Source: Nocardia flavorosea (GTDB taxonomy: Bacteria; Actinomycetota; Actinomycetes; Mycobacteriales; Mycobacteriaceae). From it: a DNA stretch of 64,000 bases. A program made the translations under genes and the position numbers. Positions 8,436 to 16,935 of the stretch are shown here, piece after piece; within the stretch, counting starts at the first letter, position 1, and every line of letters begins with the position of its first letter. The stretch spans positions 589,942 to 653,941 of the forward strand of contig NZ_JADLQL010000004.1 of the NCBI RefSeq assembly GCF_015477805.1, written 5' to 3'. Below the pieces are notes generated by a model. That model was not told the origin of the DNA. It searched no databases and was given only the letters and a program-made list of their open reading frames with translations.

Positions 8436-9113
8436 GTGCCCCGACAGGTCGACCACGCACTACGCCGCCGCCAGATCGCCGAGGCGGTGTGGCGGCTGGC
8501 CGTCCGCGGCGGACTCGAGCAGGTCACCCTGCGGCAGGTGGCGGCCGAAGCCGGAGTGTCCGCGCGCCTGCTGCAGTACTACTTCGGCACCCGCGACCAA
8601 CTGCTGCTCGGCGCACTGGAAATACTCAACAACGACGCCGAAGAACAGGCCCGGGATCGCATGGCAGCCCTGGGCGAGGATCCCGGCATCCGCGCGATCG
8701 TGCGCGGCGTACTACTGGAAATGCTTCCGCTGGACGAGGAACGACGCAGCAGACATGTGGTGTACGCGGCCTACTTCGTCCGCTTTCTCACCGAACCCGA
8801 GCTCGCCGCCGTGGCCCGCGCGGCTCCACCGGCACTGGCCGATCTGGTCGCCGACCTCCTCACCCGGGGACAAGCTCTCCGGCACGTGCCCCCGGGAATC
8901 GACGCAGCCGGCGAAGCCATGTTCCTGACCGCGGCCGCGGAAGGATTACAGACCCGCCTCCTGCTCGGGCAACTGAGCCCCGAGCGCGCCCTCGAACTGA
9001 TCGACGCTCAACTGGACCGCATATTCACCGCACCCGGCCCTCACCTATCCGAGTCCACACCGATTGTTCGACACCACGGCCGGCACGAGGCCAGCGCGCC
9101 ACACAGGCCATAG
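8436..9113 (+). CDS. TetR family transcriptional regulator
   Basis: This is a 225-aa TetR repressor. The N-terminal HTH is clear (RRQIAEAVWRLAVRGGLEQV, then RQVAAEAGVSARLLQYYFGT, residues about 10-55). The C-terminal ligand-binding part resembles the TetR_C group with VLLEMLPLDEERR and a long helical tail. GTG 8436 follows an A-rich stretch. The protein probably represses the divergent membrane-protein/esterase unit and itself through the palindrome at 8348-8369. The ligand is unknown; an ester or lipophilic compound would fit the esterase, but this is inference. Confidence 0.9.
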   Translation: MPRQVDHALRRRQIAEAVWRLAVRGGLEQVTLRQVAAEAGVSARLLQYYFGTRDQLLLGALEILNNDAEEQARDRMAALGEDPGIRAIVRGVLLEMLPLDEERRSRHVVYAAYFVRFLTEPELAAVARAAPPALADLVADLLTRGQALRHVPPGIDAAGEAMFLTAAAEGLQTRLLLGQLSPERALELIDAQLDRIFTAPGPHLSESTPIVRHHGRHEASAPHRP

Positions 9114-9188
9114 CGGCGACGTATCCGTCACGGCTTCGCGCCGACCGGGTACGGAGTCGTCGGATTCTCCAGCCGAAGGGAGCAAGGA

Positions 9189-9707
9189 ATGCCGAATATG
9201 CGCCAGGCCCGTCTGGCGGATCACCAGACGATCGTCGAATGCGTACAGCAGTGGTGGGGAGACTCACGCACGCCGGAACAGGCCCGCGAGCTTTCGCTGC
9301 TACTACCCAAGTTGTTCCTGCAGTTCTTTTCCCGCACCAGTCTCGTCCGGGAGGACGGCACCGGAATCACAGCGTTTCTCGTCGGCTTTTACGCCGCCGA
9401 CAACGAGGACGAAGCCTATATCCATTTCATCGGGGTCGACCCGCGGTTACGCGGGCAGGGGGTCGCGCGCGCGTTGTACGAGGAATTCTTCCGGCGCGCC
9501 GCCGAGGGCGGCCGCCGGGAAGTGCGTGCGGTCACCGCGCCCACCAACACCGGATCCATAGCTTTCCACCGCGCCATGGGTTTCGAGCTGGAAGCAGGTG
9601 ATCGGGAGTGCGGCGGCCTACCGATCCACACCGATTACGACGGACCTGGACAGGATCGTGTGTGCTTCCACCGCATGATCATCTCCCCCGGGCAGGAAGC
9701 GACGTAG
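9189..9707 (+). CDS. GNAT family N-acetyltransferase
   Basis: This is a 172-aa GCN5-related acetyltransferase. The acetyl-CoA binding motif A is visible as VDPRLRGQGVARALYEEF (R/Q-x-x-G-x-G/A pattern). It follows the strand EAYIHFIGV and precedes the motif B segment NTGSIAFHRAMGFEL. The start ATG 9189 has GGGAGCAAGG upstream. The acceptor substrate cannot be told from the sequence. It lies 75 bases after the TetR gene on the same strand and may share its transcript. Confidence 0.9.
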   Translation: MPNMRQARLADHQTIVECVQQWWGDSRTPEQARELSLLLPKLFLQFFSRTSLVREDGTGITAFLVGFYAADNEDEAYIHFIGVDPRLRGQGVARALYEEFFRRAAEGGRREVRAVTAPTNTGSIAFHRAMGFELEAGDRECGGLPIHTDYDGPGQDRVCFHRMIISPGQEAT

Positions 9708-9803
9708 CACGACCGGGTGCCCGGAGCTCGAGGAGCGCTGCCGCGCGCCCCCGCTGCGGCCGTCGGCGGGACACCGCGAAGCGCCCGGCCGACGGCGCTC
9801 GGT

Positions 9804-11006
9804 TCACCAGGCCACGAGAAGTTTCTCCGGGCCCCGCACCAGCAACCCCGACTTCCACGGGACCTGATCCTCCGGCACCGCGAGCCGCAGCCCCGGGAAC
9901 CGTTCCAGCAATGCTTCCATCGCGACTTGCAGTTCGATCCGCGCCAGTTGCGCGCCGAGGCAGTGATGCGCCCCATACCCGAACGCGATATGCGGATTGC
10001 GCTGCCGGGTGAGATCGAGTGTTTCGGGATCCTCGAACACTGCTTCGTCCCGGTTGGCGGACTGGGTGTGCACGAACACCGCGTCTCCTGCCCGCACCGT
10101 GACCCCGCTGAGCACCACATCCTCGGTCGCGATCCGCGGCTGCCCACCCCCGGATCCGAGCTGGGTGTGGCGCAGCAGTTCCTCGACCGCGCCCGGGACC
10201 AGCTCCGGGTCGGCCTGCAACTGGTCCCAGTATTCGCGCTGGGTGAGCAGGATGTAGGTGAAGTTCGCGATCTGGTTGGCGGTGGTCTCGTGGCCCGCGA
10301 TGAGGATCCCGACCCCCAGGTTCACCAGTTCCTTCTCGCTCAGCCGGTCCTCGTTGTCGCGAGCCGCGACCAGGGCGCCGAGCAGGTCGTCGGTGGGGTT
10401 TTCCCGGCGCTGGGCGACCTGCTCGGCGAGATAGCCCTCGAGCGAGGCCCGGGCGGCTTCGATCTGCTCGCGGGTGTAGGCGGTGGTGGACAGGATCGCA
10501 TCGGAGAAATCCCGGAAACGATGCTGTTCCCGGGCCGGTACGCCGAGCATTTCGCAGATCACGGTGACCGGCAGCGGCAGCGCCAGGCTCTGCACCAGAT
10601 CGGCGGGGGAACCGGCCTGCTCCATCGCACCTAGTTTCTCGTCCACGATCTGCCGGGTGCGCGGGCGCAGTTCCGCCACCCGGCGGCCGGTGAATGCCTT
10701 GGCCACCAGTTTGCGCAACCGGCTGTGCTCGGGCGGATCGAAACTCAGCAGCGAATCGGCTTGCGCGGGCGCAGGAGTGGCGCGCGGGACGTCTTCGCGG
10801 CCGACGGTCGCCGCGCGGCTGAACCGCGGATCGCCGAGCACCGTGCGCACGTCGTCGTAGCGGGTGACCAGCCAGCCTTGGCCGCCGTAGGGCAATTCGA
10901 CCCGGCTGACCGGCTCTTCGCGGCGCAGTTCTGCGTAGAGCGGGTCCATATCGAGACGAGTCGGTGCACCGAAGGGGTAGCGGCGCACCTCGGTGTTCAC
11001 GGTCAT
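9804..11006 (-). CDS. Cytochrome P450
   Basis: This is a 400-aa soluble bacterial P450. The I-helix oxygen-binding motif is AGHETTANQIA, the K-helix ExxR is EELLRH, and the haem-binding loop is FGYGAHHCLGAQLAR with the axial Cys. It is full length, with GGAAGGGAGA before ATG 11006. It is probably a monooxygenase of small lipophilic molecules, CYP105/107-like in general features. No ferredoxin or reductase lies nearby, so redox partners must come from elsewhere. The adjacent TetR gene and the operator in the 109-base gap indicate ligand-inducible expression. Confidence 0.93.
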   Translation of the reverse strand: MTVNTEVRRYPFGAPTRLDMDPLYAELRREEPVSRVELPYGGQGWLVTRYDDVRTVLGDPRFSRAATVGREDVPRATPAPAQADSLLSFDPPEHSRLRKLVAKAFTGRRVAELRPRTRQIVDEKLGAMEQAGSPADLVQSLALPLPVTVICEMLGVPAREQHRFRDFSDAILSTTAYTREQIEAARASLEGYLAEQVAQRRENPTDDLLGALVAARDNEDRLSEKELVNLGVGILIAGHETTANQIANFTYILLTQREYWDQLQADPELVPGAVEELLRHTQLGSGGGQPRIATEDVVLSGVTVRAGDAVFVHTQSANRDEAVFEDPETLDLTRQRNPHIAFGYGAHHCLGAQLARIELQVAMEALLERFPGLRLAVPEDQVPWKSGLLVRGPEKLLVAW

Positions 11007-11050
11007 GCGATCTCCCTTCCGCGGCGTCCGGCGACCGGACGACCGACCAT

Positions 11051-11066
11051 GTAAGCAGTTGCTTAC
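11051..11066. promoter_or_regulatory. Operator-like palindrome upstream of P450
   Basis: This perfect inverted repeat has seven-base arms GTAAGCA and TGCTTAC around GT, 45 bases upstream of the P450 start codon and after the TetR stop. The short palindrome containing TTAC/GTAA is typical of TetR-family sites. It is probably bound by the neighbouring TetR protein. Confidence 0.72.
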
Positions 11067-11115
11067 TTAGCCAGAGTAAAGGTGTGCGGGATCACGCGTC
11101 AACGACGCAAAGCCG

Positions 11116-11712
11116 TTATTCCGGAGGGAATCCCGGATCATTGCGTTCCAGCAACACACCCGCCGCACGCAGCACATACTCCGCTATCTCCGCAGGATCG
11201 GCCCCGGCCAGCGGCTCCCGGCGCAGCACCGAACGCACCATCCCGATACCGAGCAACCAGGCCAGCAACAGGTCGGCACGTAACTCCGCGCCCGCGCCAT
11301 CGGTGAGCGACGACAACGCCCGGATGTACTCCTCCCCCAGTTCCCGGCGTATCACCGACGCACTCGCCTCGTGCCCGCTCGACCGCAACGCCGCCTGCAA
11401 CCAGCTCCCGTGCGCCGCCGCCGCACCCGGCTCCAGCGCCTGCTCCAGCAACCGGGCCAGCAACGTCTCCACGGACCCGGATTCCAGCAGCGACCGGCCC
11501 CGATCGGTCATCGTCGACCGGAACAGCTCATCCTTGTTCCCGAAATACCGGAACAGCAGAGCCTGATTCACCCCCGCCCGGGTCGCGATATCACGGACAG
11601 TCGCCCGCTCGTAGCCCCGCTCCGCGAACAATTCCCGCGCCGCCTCCAGAATCGCGGCCCTGGTCGCCGCGGAATTCCGCCGCCGGCTCGCCGGCTCGTT
11701 TCCGCCGGTCAT
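11116..11712 (-). CDS. TetR family transcriptional regulator
   Basis: This is a 198-aa TetR repressor. The HTH is classical: AAILEAARELFAERGYERATVRDIATRAGVNQALLFRYFGNKDEL split over residues about 18-62. A helical ligand-binding domain follows that resembles the AcnR/TetR_C_17 class. It is on the same strand as the P450 and upstream of it, with a palindrome between the two genes, so it is the likely P450 regulator. The ligand is unknown. Confidence 0.92.
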   Translation of the reverse strand: MTGGNEPASRRRNSAATRAAILEAARELFAERGYERATVRDIATRAGVNQALLFRYFGNKDELFRSTMTDRGRSLLESGSVETLLARLLEQALEPGAAAAHGSWLQAALRSSGHEASASVIRRELGEEYIRALSSLTDGAGAELRADLLLAWLLGIGMVRSVLRREPLAGADPAEIAEYVLRAAGVLLERNDPGFPPE

Positions 11713-11859
11713 CCGTCCTCCGATCCGCCGCTATCCGGACATGCAGCGTAAACACATCCCGGATCGGGATAAAACCGGCAGCCCCTACCTCACCACAGCA
11801 CGCGATCAGGACCGCTAGATTCTCACGGCCGCTCGGCCCGGGAACGATCCGGCGGCCGG

Positions 11860-12407
11860 TCAGCCCCGCAACATCTCCCTAGCCTCCATCAGCGCGAACC
11901 CGAGAAGGTTCAGCCCCTTCCAGTCGGCCGGGCTTTCGATTCGAGGATCGTCTGCGGTCAACCCGATCCCCAGATCCGGTCCACCGGGCTCGCTTCCACC
12001 AACACCCGGTTTCCGGTGTGCAGCAGGAATCGACGCAAATCCTCATGCTGACCGAATTTCGCCAGGTTACCGTTCACCACAATGCCGAACCGGTGCCGTT
12101 CCCACGTCTCGTCGGAGAACCCGCGGATACTGCGCCCCAATTTCTTGGCCGCTCCCGGATGCTGCGCTGCCACAATCTTTTCCGCAAGATCGTGGTCATC
12201 GAAAAGCAACGCCTTCCGCCACATCATGTAGTGCTCGGCTGTCGCAAAATCCACGCCGTCGACGGTGAACCGCACCGGCCACCATTGGCTCAGACAATTC
12301 GCACCGACCCTCCCATCCGGACGCGGTTGGTGCCCCCAGAAGGGCAGATACTTCACCCGTTCACCATCGGATGCGGCGATCAACTCGCCGACACTGCGCG
12401 CTTGCAT
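11860..12407 (-). pseudogene. NADAR family protein, frameshifted near C-terminus
   Basis: NADAR proteins (YbiA/DUF1768) act on ADP-ribose derivatives or riboflavin intermediates by removing N-glycosidic groups. Residues 1-149 read through FWGHQP, CLSQWWPVRFTVDGV, ATAEHYMMWRKALLF and RIWGSG, then stop at 11958. Shifting one base, the other frame continues LTADDPRIESPADWKGLNLL and then GFALMEAREML, the expected end of the family, to a stop at 11860. A single base lost in the G run at the GSG codons restores a 182-aa protein. It may be a real inactivation or a homopolymer sequencing error. An annotation stopping at 11958 would miss the conserved C-terminal helix. Confidence 0.82.
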
Positions 12408-12472
12408 TCGACGAGTCTGTCCCCAACTCGCCGGAAAAGCACCAGGTTTTCGCCGCGACCGAAGCCGTGCGG

Positions 12473-13258
12473 TCAGCGCCAGTGCACGTCACCGACCGCA
12501 GCGGCTTCACCGCCGCCATCGGCGAAAACGATCTGACCCGTGACGAACCGGTTGTCCGCACCGGCCAGCCAGCAGATCAGCTCGGCCACCCATTCCGGCC
12601 GGCCGGGAAATCCCCCGAACGGTTGCGGAGCGGCGGATTCCACCGCCTCCCGGGTGGCCTCATCGGCGAAAATCCACGCGGCGGCGGGCGTATCCACCAC
12701 TCCCGGCGCGACGATATTCAGCGCGATCCCCGCCCCCGCCCACTCCGGTGCCGGCGCGACCGTGCGCACCCACCGATTCAATGCGCGTTTCGCGACACCG
12801 TATCCACCGGCCGGCCCGGCCAGAGACGGATCGGCATCGAGATAGGCGACCGCCGCGGCCTCGTCACCGTCGAGACACATCTGCACCGCCCGCTCATCCA
12901 TCGGGGACAGTGCCGACGTGGACGATACGGCCACGGCCCGCGGCGCGGGGCTCTGCGCCAGCAGGGGCCGCAGCCCTTCCAGGGTCGCGACCGCGCCGAA
13001 GAAGTTCGTTTCCAGCAGTCCGGTCCGGCCGCCACCGGCGACGGCGAGCACGGCGTCGATCGGACCCCGCGCGGTGACCTGGTCCACCAGCGACTTCCGG
13101 CCGGCCGGAGTCGACAGGTCGGCCCGGATATCCGCGTCGTCGATATCGCAGCCGATCACCTGCGCACCGCGTTCGCGAAGCATGGCAGCGGTCGCGGCAC
13201 CGATACCGGAGGCCGAACCCGTGACCACATACCTACGTCCGGCAGTTCCTGGATACAT
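12473..13258 (-). CDS. Short-chain dehydrogenase/reductase
   Basis: This is an SDR oxidoreductase of 261 aa. The dinucleotide-binding motif is TGSASGIG near the N-terminus, followed by CDIDDADIRADLS. The active site has Ser in VAVSSTSALS and Y-x-x-x-K in YGVAKRAL, then the PG motif NIVAPGVVDTP. It resembles 3-alpha-hydroxysteroid dehydrogenase/carbonyl reductase-type SDRs, which carry a long insertion before YxxxK. ATG 13258 has GGGGAG just upstream; a GTG at 13273 overlaps the methyltransferase stop by four bases and is the alternative. It is the second gene of a two-gene unit with that methyltransferase. Confidence 0.9.
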   Translation of the reverse strand: MYPGTAGRRYVVTGSASGIGAATAAMLRERGAQVIGCDIDDADIRADLSTPAGRKSLVDQVTARGPIDAVLAVAGGGRTGLLETNFFGAVATLEGLRPLLAQSPAPRAVAVSSTSALSPMDERAVQMCLDGDEAAAVAYLDADPSLAGPAGGYGVAKRALNRWVRTVAPAPEWAGAGIALNIVAPGVVDTPAAAWIFADEATREAVESAAPQPFGGFPGRPEWVAELICWLAGADNRFVTGQIVFADGGGEAAAVGDVHWR

Positions 13259-13269
13259 CGTCTCCCCAC

Positions 13270-14103
13270 TCACTGTTTACGAGCCAAGCCGGCCGATATG
13301 AGCTGATCCCATACCGACAGTTCACGCGCCGCCGAACCGATACTGCTCATCGGCAAATCGGATTCGTCGATGGTATCCGGCCGCCACAGCACCGCCGGTA
13401 CGATTCCCGGTTCGAGGATCTCCAGATCGCCGAACAGCCCCCGGATTTCCTCGTCGGTGCGCCACCGCCCACGCCCGAACGTCGACTGCAGTTTCTGTTC
13501 CGCCGCCTCGGTCTCCGCATTACCGCCGGACCGGAAATGGGAAATGAATACCTGGCTCCCCGACGGAATCCGATCGCACCAATAGGAAACGACACCGCGC
13601 GGATCTTCATCGTCGTTGAGGTGGTGCAGGATCGCGCTGAACACCATCGCCACCGGCTCGTCGAAATCGATGAGCCGGCGCACCTCGGCATTGTTGTGGA
13701 TCTTCTCCGGTTCGCGCACATCCGCCCGGACCACCGTGGTGCGGTCGTCGGTGGCCAGCAGCGAACGGCCGTGCGCCAGCACGATCGGGTCGTTGTCGAT
13801 GTAGACGACCTTCGCCCCGTCGACGTATCGCGCCGCCACCTGGTGCACATTGTCCGCGGTCGGCAGCCCACTGCCCAGATCGATGAACTGTTTCACCCCG
13901 CTGCGGGCGATATCCCGCACACCCCGCACCAACGCCTGCCGGTTCCCGAAAGCAATGGCCACCGAGCCGGGCAGATCGACCTTGAAATGGTCACCGATCT
14001 TCTGGTCGACCGGGTAGTTGTCCTTCCCCCCGAGCAGATAGTCGTACACCCGGGCGATACTCGGTGTATTCGGATCCACCACGCCCGCACTGTCGTTCAT
14101 CAC
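13270..14103 (-). CDS. SAM-dependent methyltransferase (DUF574 family)
   Basis: This is a 277-aa S-adenosyl-methionine methyltransferase of the actinobacterial DUF574 family. Family marks are PSIARVYDYLLGGKDNYPVD at the N-terminus, the SAM-binding loop FIDLGSGLPTADNVHQVA, YIDNDPIVLAHG, and AILHHLNDDEDP. These proteins are numerous in Nocardia and Streptomyces, and their acceptors are mostly unknown. It begins ATG ATG, so the start may be 14103 or 14100. Its stop is coupled to the SDR gene, which suggests they act on the same small molecule. Confidence 0.92.
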   Translation of the reverse strand: MMNDSAGVVDPNTPSIARVYDYLLGGKDNYPVDQKIGDHFKVDLPGSVAIAFGNRQALVRGVRDIARSGVKQFIDLGSGLPTADNVHQVAARYVDGAKVVYIDNDPIVLAHGRSLLATDDRTTVVRADVREPEKIHNNAEVRRLIDFDEPVAMVFSAILHHLNDDEDPRGVVSYWCDRIPSGSQVFISHFRSGGNAETEAAEQKLQSTFGRGRWRTDEEIRGLFGDLEILEPGIVPAVLWRPDTIDESDLPMSSIGSAARELSVWDQLISAGLARKQ

Positions 14104-14550
14104 GCTCTCCCATCAACCGAGCCTCGCGCACTCATGGTATGCAGCCGCGCGAACCTCTGTCCCCGCAACCACAAATGCCCGCCCCCACCCGGCGGTCCGC
14201 ACGGATTCCTGGGATCTCGACCCCTTCCGACCCGACTCATCCCCGCCCGGCTCCGGATAGACAGATGACGCCCAACGCCCTCCATAGCATTCTGTGTCCT
14301 GTGACGAGCGAGACAAGCGGCTATCCGGCGCCGGAGCAAGCTCCCCCGCCTCGTGGGCTGGGCGGACGATACCGGACAGTCGGACAAGAGCCGGATCCGT
14401 AAGCGAATCGACCTGGTGCTCCGGTCCCGTCCCGCACAGTCCAGCGAACCCGCCCTTGGCCGAGCTTCGAATCCGGCGTTCCCAGCTTTGCGGCTGACAG
14501 CGAATCCGGGCTCGGCGAACATTACGAAGGGTAAGATTGTTCATCGCGGT
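14104..14550. other. Intergenic region without a supported gene
   Basis: These 447 bases lie between the methyltransferase start and the ankyrin-protein stop, both on the minus strand. Open frames exist on both strands but have atypical composition (many Arg, Ser, Gly, no domain, no ribosome-binding site). The stretch should carry the methyltransferase promoter. I see no RNA gene or repeat in it. Confidence 0.5.
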
Positions 14551-15201
14551 CTAAACGAACCCGGACTCGATCAGTTCGAAACCGTTGCGCCGGACCCGGT
14601 GCCGCTGTCCGGACCCTCCGGCGACCCGGCACCAGCTGTCCACGACCAGTTCGTCGGCGTCGTCGGCGAACTCGATGGCGAAACCCCCGTACATTCCGGG
14701 GACCGGGGCCCACATCCGGTCGTTGCCTTCTTCCAGCAGCGGGCCCAATTGCGGCGGCCGGTACCGAGCTTTGCGGCACAGCTCATAGACCCGGCCGAGG
14801 ATGAGGGCGTGTAGTTGCGCCTCGAGTTGGGCCAGGACGGCCGACGCGGTGGTGCGGTGCAACCGGGGTGTCAGCGAGCGTTGAAGGTACTTGTCACCGG
14901 AGGCGGCAGCGATATCGGCGGGTGTATCGCCCGCAGAGGTGCGTAAGGTACGCCAGGCACCCAACGCGACCAGACGATCGGCGACCGCAGCGGGTGCACC
15001 GTGCCACGCGGCCTGGTGCAGCGGCGCGAACCCGGACGTGCCGCCGACCCTGGTCGAGTTCCCATACTCCGGCTCGGTCATCAGCGCGAAGACGCGGTCC
15101 CACTCACCGTTTCGCGCGGCGTCGGCGAGCTGATCACGATGTGCGACCTCGTTCTCGTAGAACGATTCACGGCTCTGGGCCCCCTGCCAGATCAATTCCA
15201 T
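14551..15201 (-). CDS. Ankyrin repeat protein
   Basis: This 216-aa protein has one to two ankyrin repeats in the first 110 residues. The sequence GFAPLHQAAWHGAPAAVADRL followed by LRTSAGDTPADIAAASG is the standard T-P-L-H-x-A-A ... G-x-T-P-x-D-x-A pattern. The C-terminal 80 residues contain YRPPQLGPLLEEGNDRMWAP and a beta-rich segment (GMYGGFAIEFADDADELVVDSW) not recognised otherwise. It has no signal peptide or membrane helix, so it is probably a cytosolic protein-binding protein. The first codon is followed by ELIWQGAQSRESFYENEV, a start seen in other actinobacterial ankyrin proteins. Confidence 0.85.
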   Translation of the reverse strand: MELIWQGAQSRESFYENEVAHRDQLADAARNGEWDRVFALMTEPEYGNSTRVGGTSGFAPLHQAAWHGAPAAVADRLVALGAWRTLRTSAGDTPADIAAASGDKYLQRSLTPRLHRTTASAVLAQLEAQLHALILGRVYELCRKARYRPPQLGPLLEEGNDRMWAPVPGMYGGFAIEFADDADELVVDSWCRVAGGSGQRHRVRRNGFELIESGFV

Positions 15202-15229
15202 CCGCGGAGCGTAACGCCCGGCGCACAGA

Positions 15230-15952
15230 TCAGGTCAGGCGTAGGGCGGTGAGCTTCCAACCGGTTGCGGTGCGCTCGACCCGGCCGGCGAGGGCGAGCC
15301 GCCGGGGGCCGCGCTGGTACATGGCTATCAGCTCGAACGCGTGGTCGTCGGCCGGGAACAATTGGAACTTGATGAGTACTGCGGCGCCCAGTGCCCGGCT
15401 GGGGGTGTGATCGCCCGCGACCAGAACACCGACCGTGTGCACCAGCGCGGACTCGCACAGGGTGTTGAGCTGCGCCACCGGGCGGCGGCGGTCCAGGACC
15501 TCCAGGAGAATCCGCAGAGCCTTTGCGACGAACTCCCGTGCTTCGCTCGGTTCGGCGCGATCGCCGACTGTATGCGCGACGCGGTGCGCACGCCGGATCC
15601 CCGCCGGTGCGCTGCGATTGGCGCGCAGGGTTTTACGGTCGATACGAGAACGGCATTCGCCAGGTTGTGACGCGGGTGCGCAGGTCGCCACCGGGGCGGG
15701 TGAGACGGCATCACCGGCCCCGTCCTGCGTCGGCCCCGGCTCGCGACCGCTTCTCCGTGTTCTCGCCCGCACCGGCGGGGGCTCCGTCGACATTGATGCC
15801 GGCACTGCCGTCCCGGGCGATAGCGTTCGCGACGATGGCAGTCCAGATGATCGAGTTCCAGCCGGCAGTGGCCCATCCGATAACCCACCGGACGGCTCCG
15901 TCGACGGTTCGAAATCGGGAACCCGATACAGAATCGGCCGGCCATCACGCAT
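15230..15952 (-). CDS. Rv3235-like protein (DUF6459)
   Basis: This 240-aa protein has a disordered Pro/Ser/Arg-rich N-terminal half and a compact C-terminal domain. The latter runs EAREFVAKALRILLEVLDRR, RPVAQLNTLCESALVHTVGV, then a beta-rich end, ALAGRVERTATGWKLTALRL. This matches the Rv3235 family, which in mycobacteria lies near secA1. ATG 15952 is preferred because GGAGGGGG lies just upstream and the N-terminus MRDGRPILYRVPDFEP is typical. An earlier in-frame start at 16012 exists. Its function is unknown. Confidence 0.8.
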   Translation of the reverse strand: MRDGRPILYRVPDFEPSTEPSGGLSDGPLPAGTRSSGLPSSRTLSPGTAVPASMSTEPPPVRARTRRSGREPGPTQDGAGDAVSPAPVATCAPASQPGECRSRIDRKTLRANRSAPAGIRRAHRVAHTVGDRAEPSEAREFVAKALRILLEVLDRRRPVAQLNTLCESALVHTVGVLVAGDHTPSRALGAAVLIKFQLFPADDHAFELIAMYQRGPRRLALAGRVERTATGWKLTALRLT

Positions 15953-16183
15953 TCGACACCCCCTCCGAAAGCGGAACACTCCACCCGCGTTCCGGTCGCG
16001 CCAGCATTGCATCGATGGATGCCGAGGTACAGAGATACCCGGGGCCTTCTCGCGAAATCACCGTCAGCACGGCGTTTCTCGTGACGGCGGGCTTTCGGCG
16101 CGTCGTGCGCCGGTCGGTGGTGTCGGTATCGATTGCTAACTTGGATCGCTACGTCCGATCGCACCTTGATACCGGGAGATGTT

Positions 16184-16888
16184 TTGCTCGGCCATTCCCA
16201 TGCCACCAGTGGCGCCTTGGCATTCGCCACTGCCGCTACCGTCGTACCCGTCCCGGTGATGGAATTCGTGCGCGGGCCTGTCGATGTCAGCGCGCTCGAA
16301 TTGATCCTGGGTGCGTTGATCACGGCAGGCGCGGCACTGCTTCCCGATATCGACCATCCGGGCGGCACGATCGGGGATTCGCTGGGACCGTTGAGCAATG
16401 CGGTGGCAAAGGGGGTCGCAACTGTCGCCGGTGGGCATCGCAAGGGCACGCACGGGTTACTGTTCGTCCTGCTCGCCGGCTGGGCGACCTGGGCAGGCGT
16501 GCACTATCTGGGCAGATATTTCACCCTCGGCGTCATCTTCGTCATGCTCGCCTTCGGCATCCGGGCCCTGCACCTGACACCGCGCGGCGATTCCTTCCGC
16601 GCCTGGGGCCTGTGCGTCCTGCTGGCCGCGGGCGGCACGGTGCTGATGGACCGCTGGCTCCCGGACTCCCCGTACTGGCTCCCGTTCGCCATCGGCCTGG
16701 GCGCTCTCATCCATATCGTCGGCGACTGCCTCACCGACCGCGGCTGCCCGCTGCTGTGGCCGTTGAAGCCGCGCCTGGCGGTCCCGATCATCTCCCGCAC
16801 GGGGAACAAAGTGGAGACCTGGGTCCTCACCCCGGCGATGGGCCTTGTCACGATCGCTCTTTTCTACCTGTACGCAGTACCCCAGTAA
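16184..16888 (+). CDS. Metal-dependent hydrolase, YdjM/DUF457-like membrane protein
   Basis: This is a 234-aa polytopic membrane protein of the LexA-binding, inner-membrane-associated hydrolase family. Metal-ligand motifs are visible: HSHATSGALAF at the N-terminus, LLPDIDHPGG, HRKGTHGLLF, and HIVGDCLTDRGCPLLWP near the C-terminus. About five hydrophobic helices lie between them. Only TTG starts are available in the first part of the frame. TTG 16184 is chosen because GGGAG precedes it and HSH falls near the N-terminus; 16133 and 16166 are alternatives. The substrate is unknown, possibly phospholipid or a similar membrane compound. Confidence 0.85.
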   Translation: MLGHSHATSGALAFATAATVVPVPVMEFVRGPVDVSALELILGALITAGAALLPDIDHPGGTIGDSLGPLSNAVAKGVATVAGGHRKGTHGLLFVLLAGWATWAGVHYLGRYFTLGVIFVMLAFGIRALHLTPRGDSFRAWGLCVLLAAGGTVLMDRWLPDSPYWLPFAIGLGALIHIVGDCLTDRGCPLLWPLKPRLAVPIISRTGNKVETWVLTPAMGLVTIALFYLYAVPQ

Positions 16889-16935
16889 CGCCGGTAAACA
16901 GGTCCTCCCTGAGGCTTTTGCCATAGCCTTCAGGT

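Noticed and set aside
14113..14544. A 143-aa minus-strand open frame between the methyltransferase and ankyrin genes
   Set aside because: Composition is rich in Arg, Ser and Gly with no domain or ribosome-binding site, and other strands are equally open. It looks like a chance frame in GC-rich DNA.
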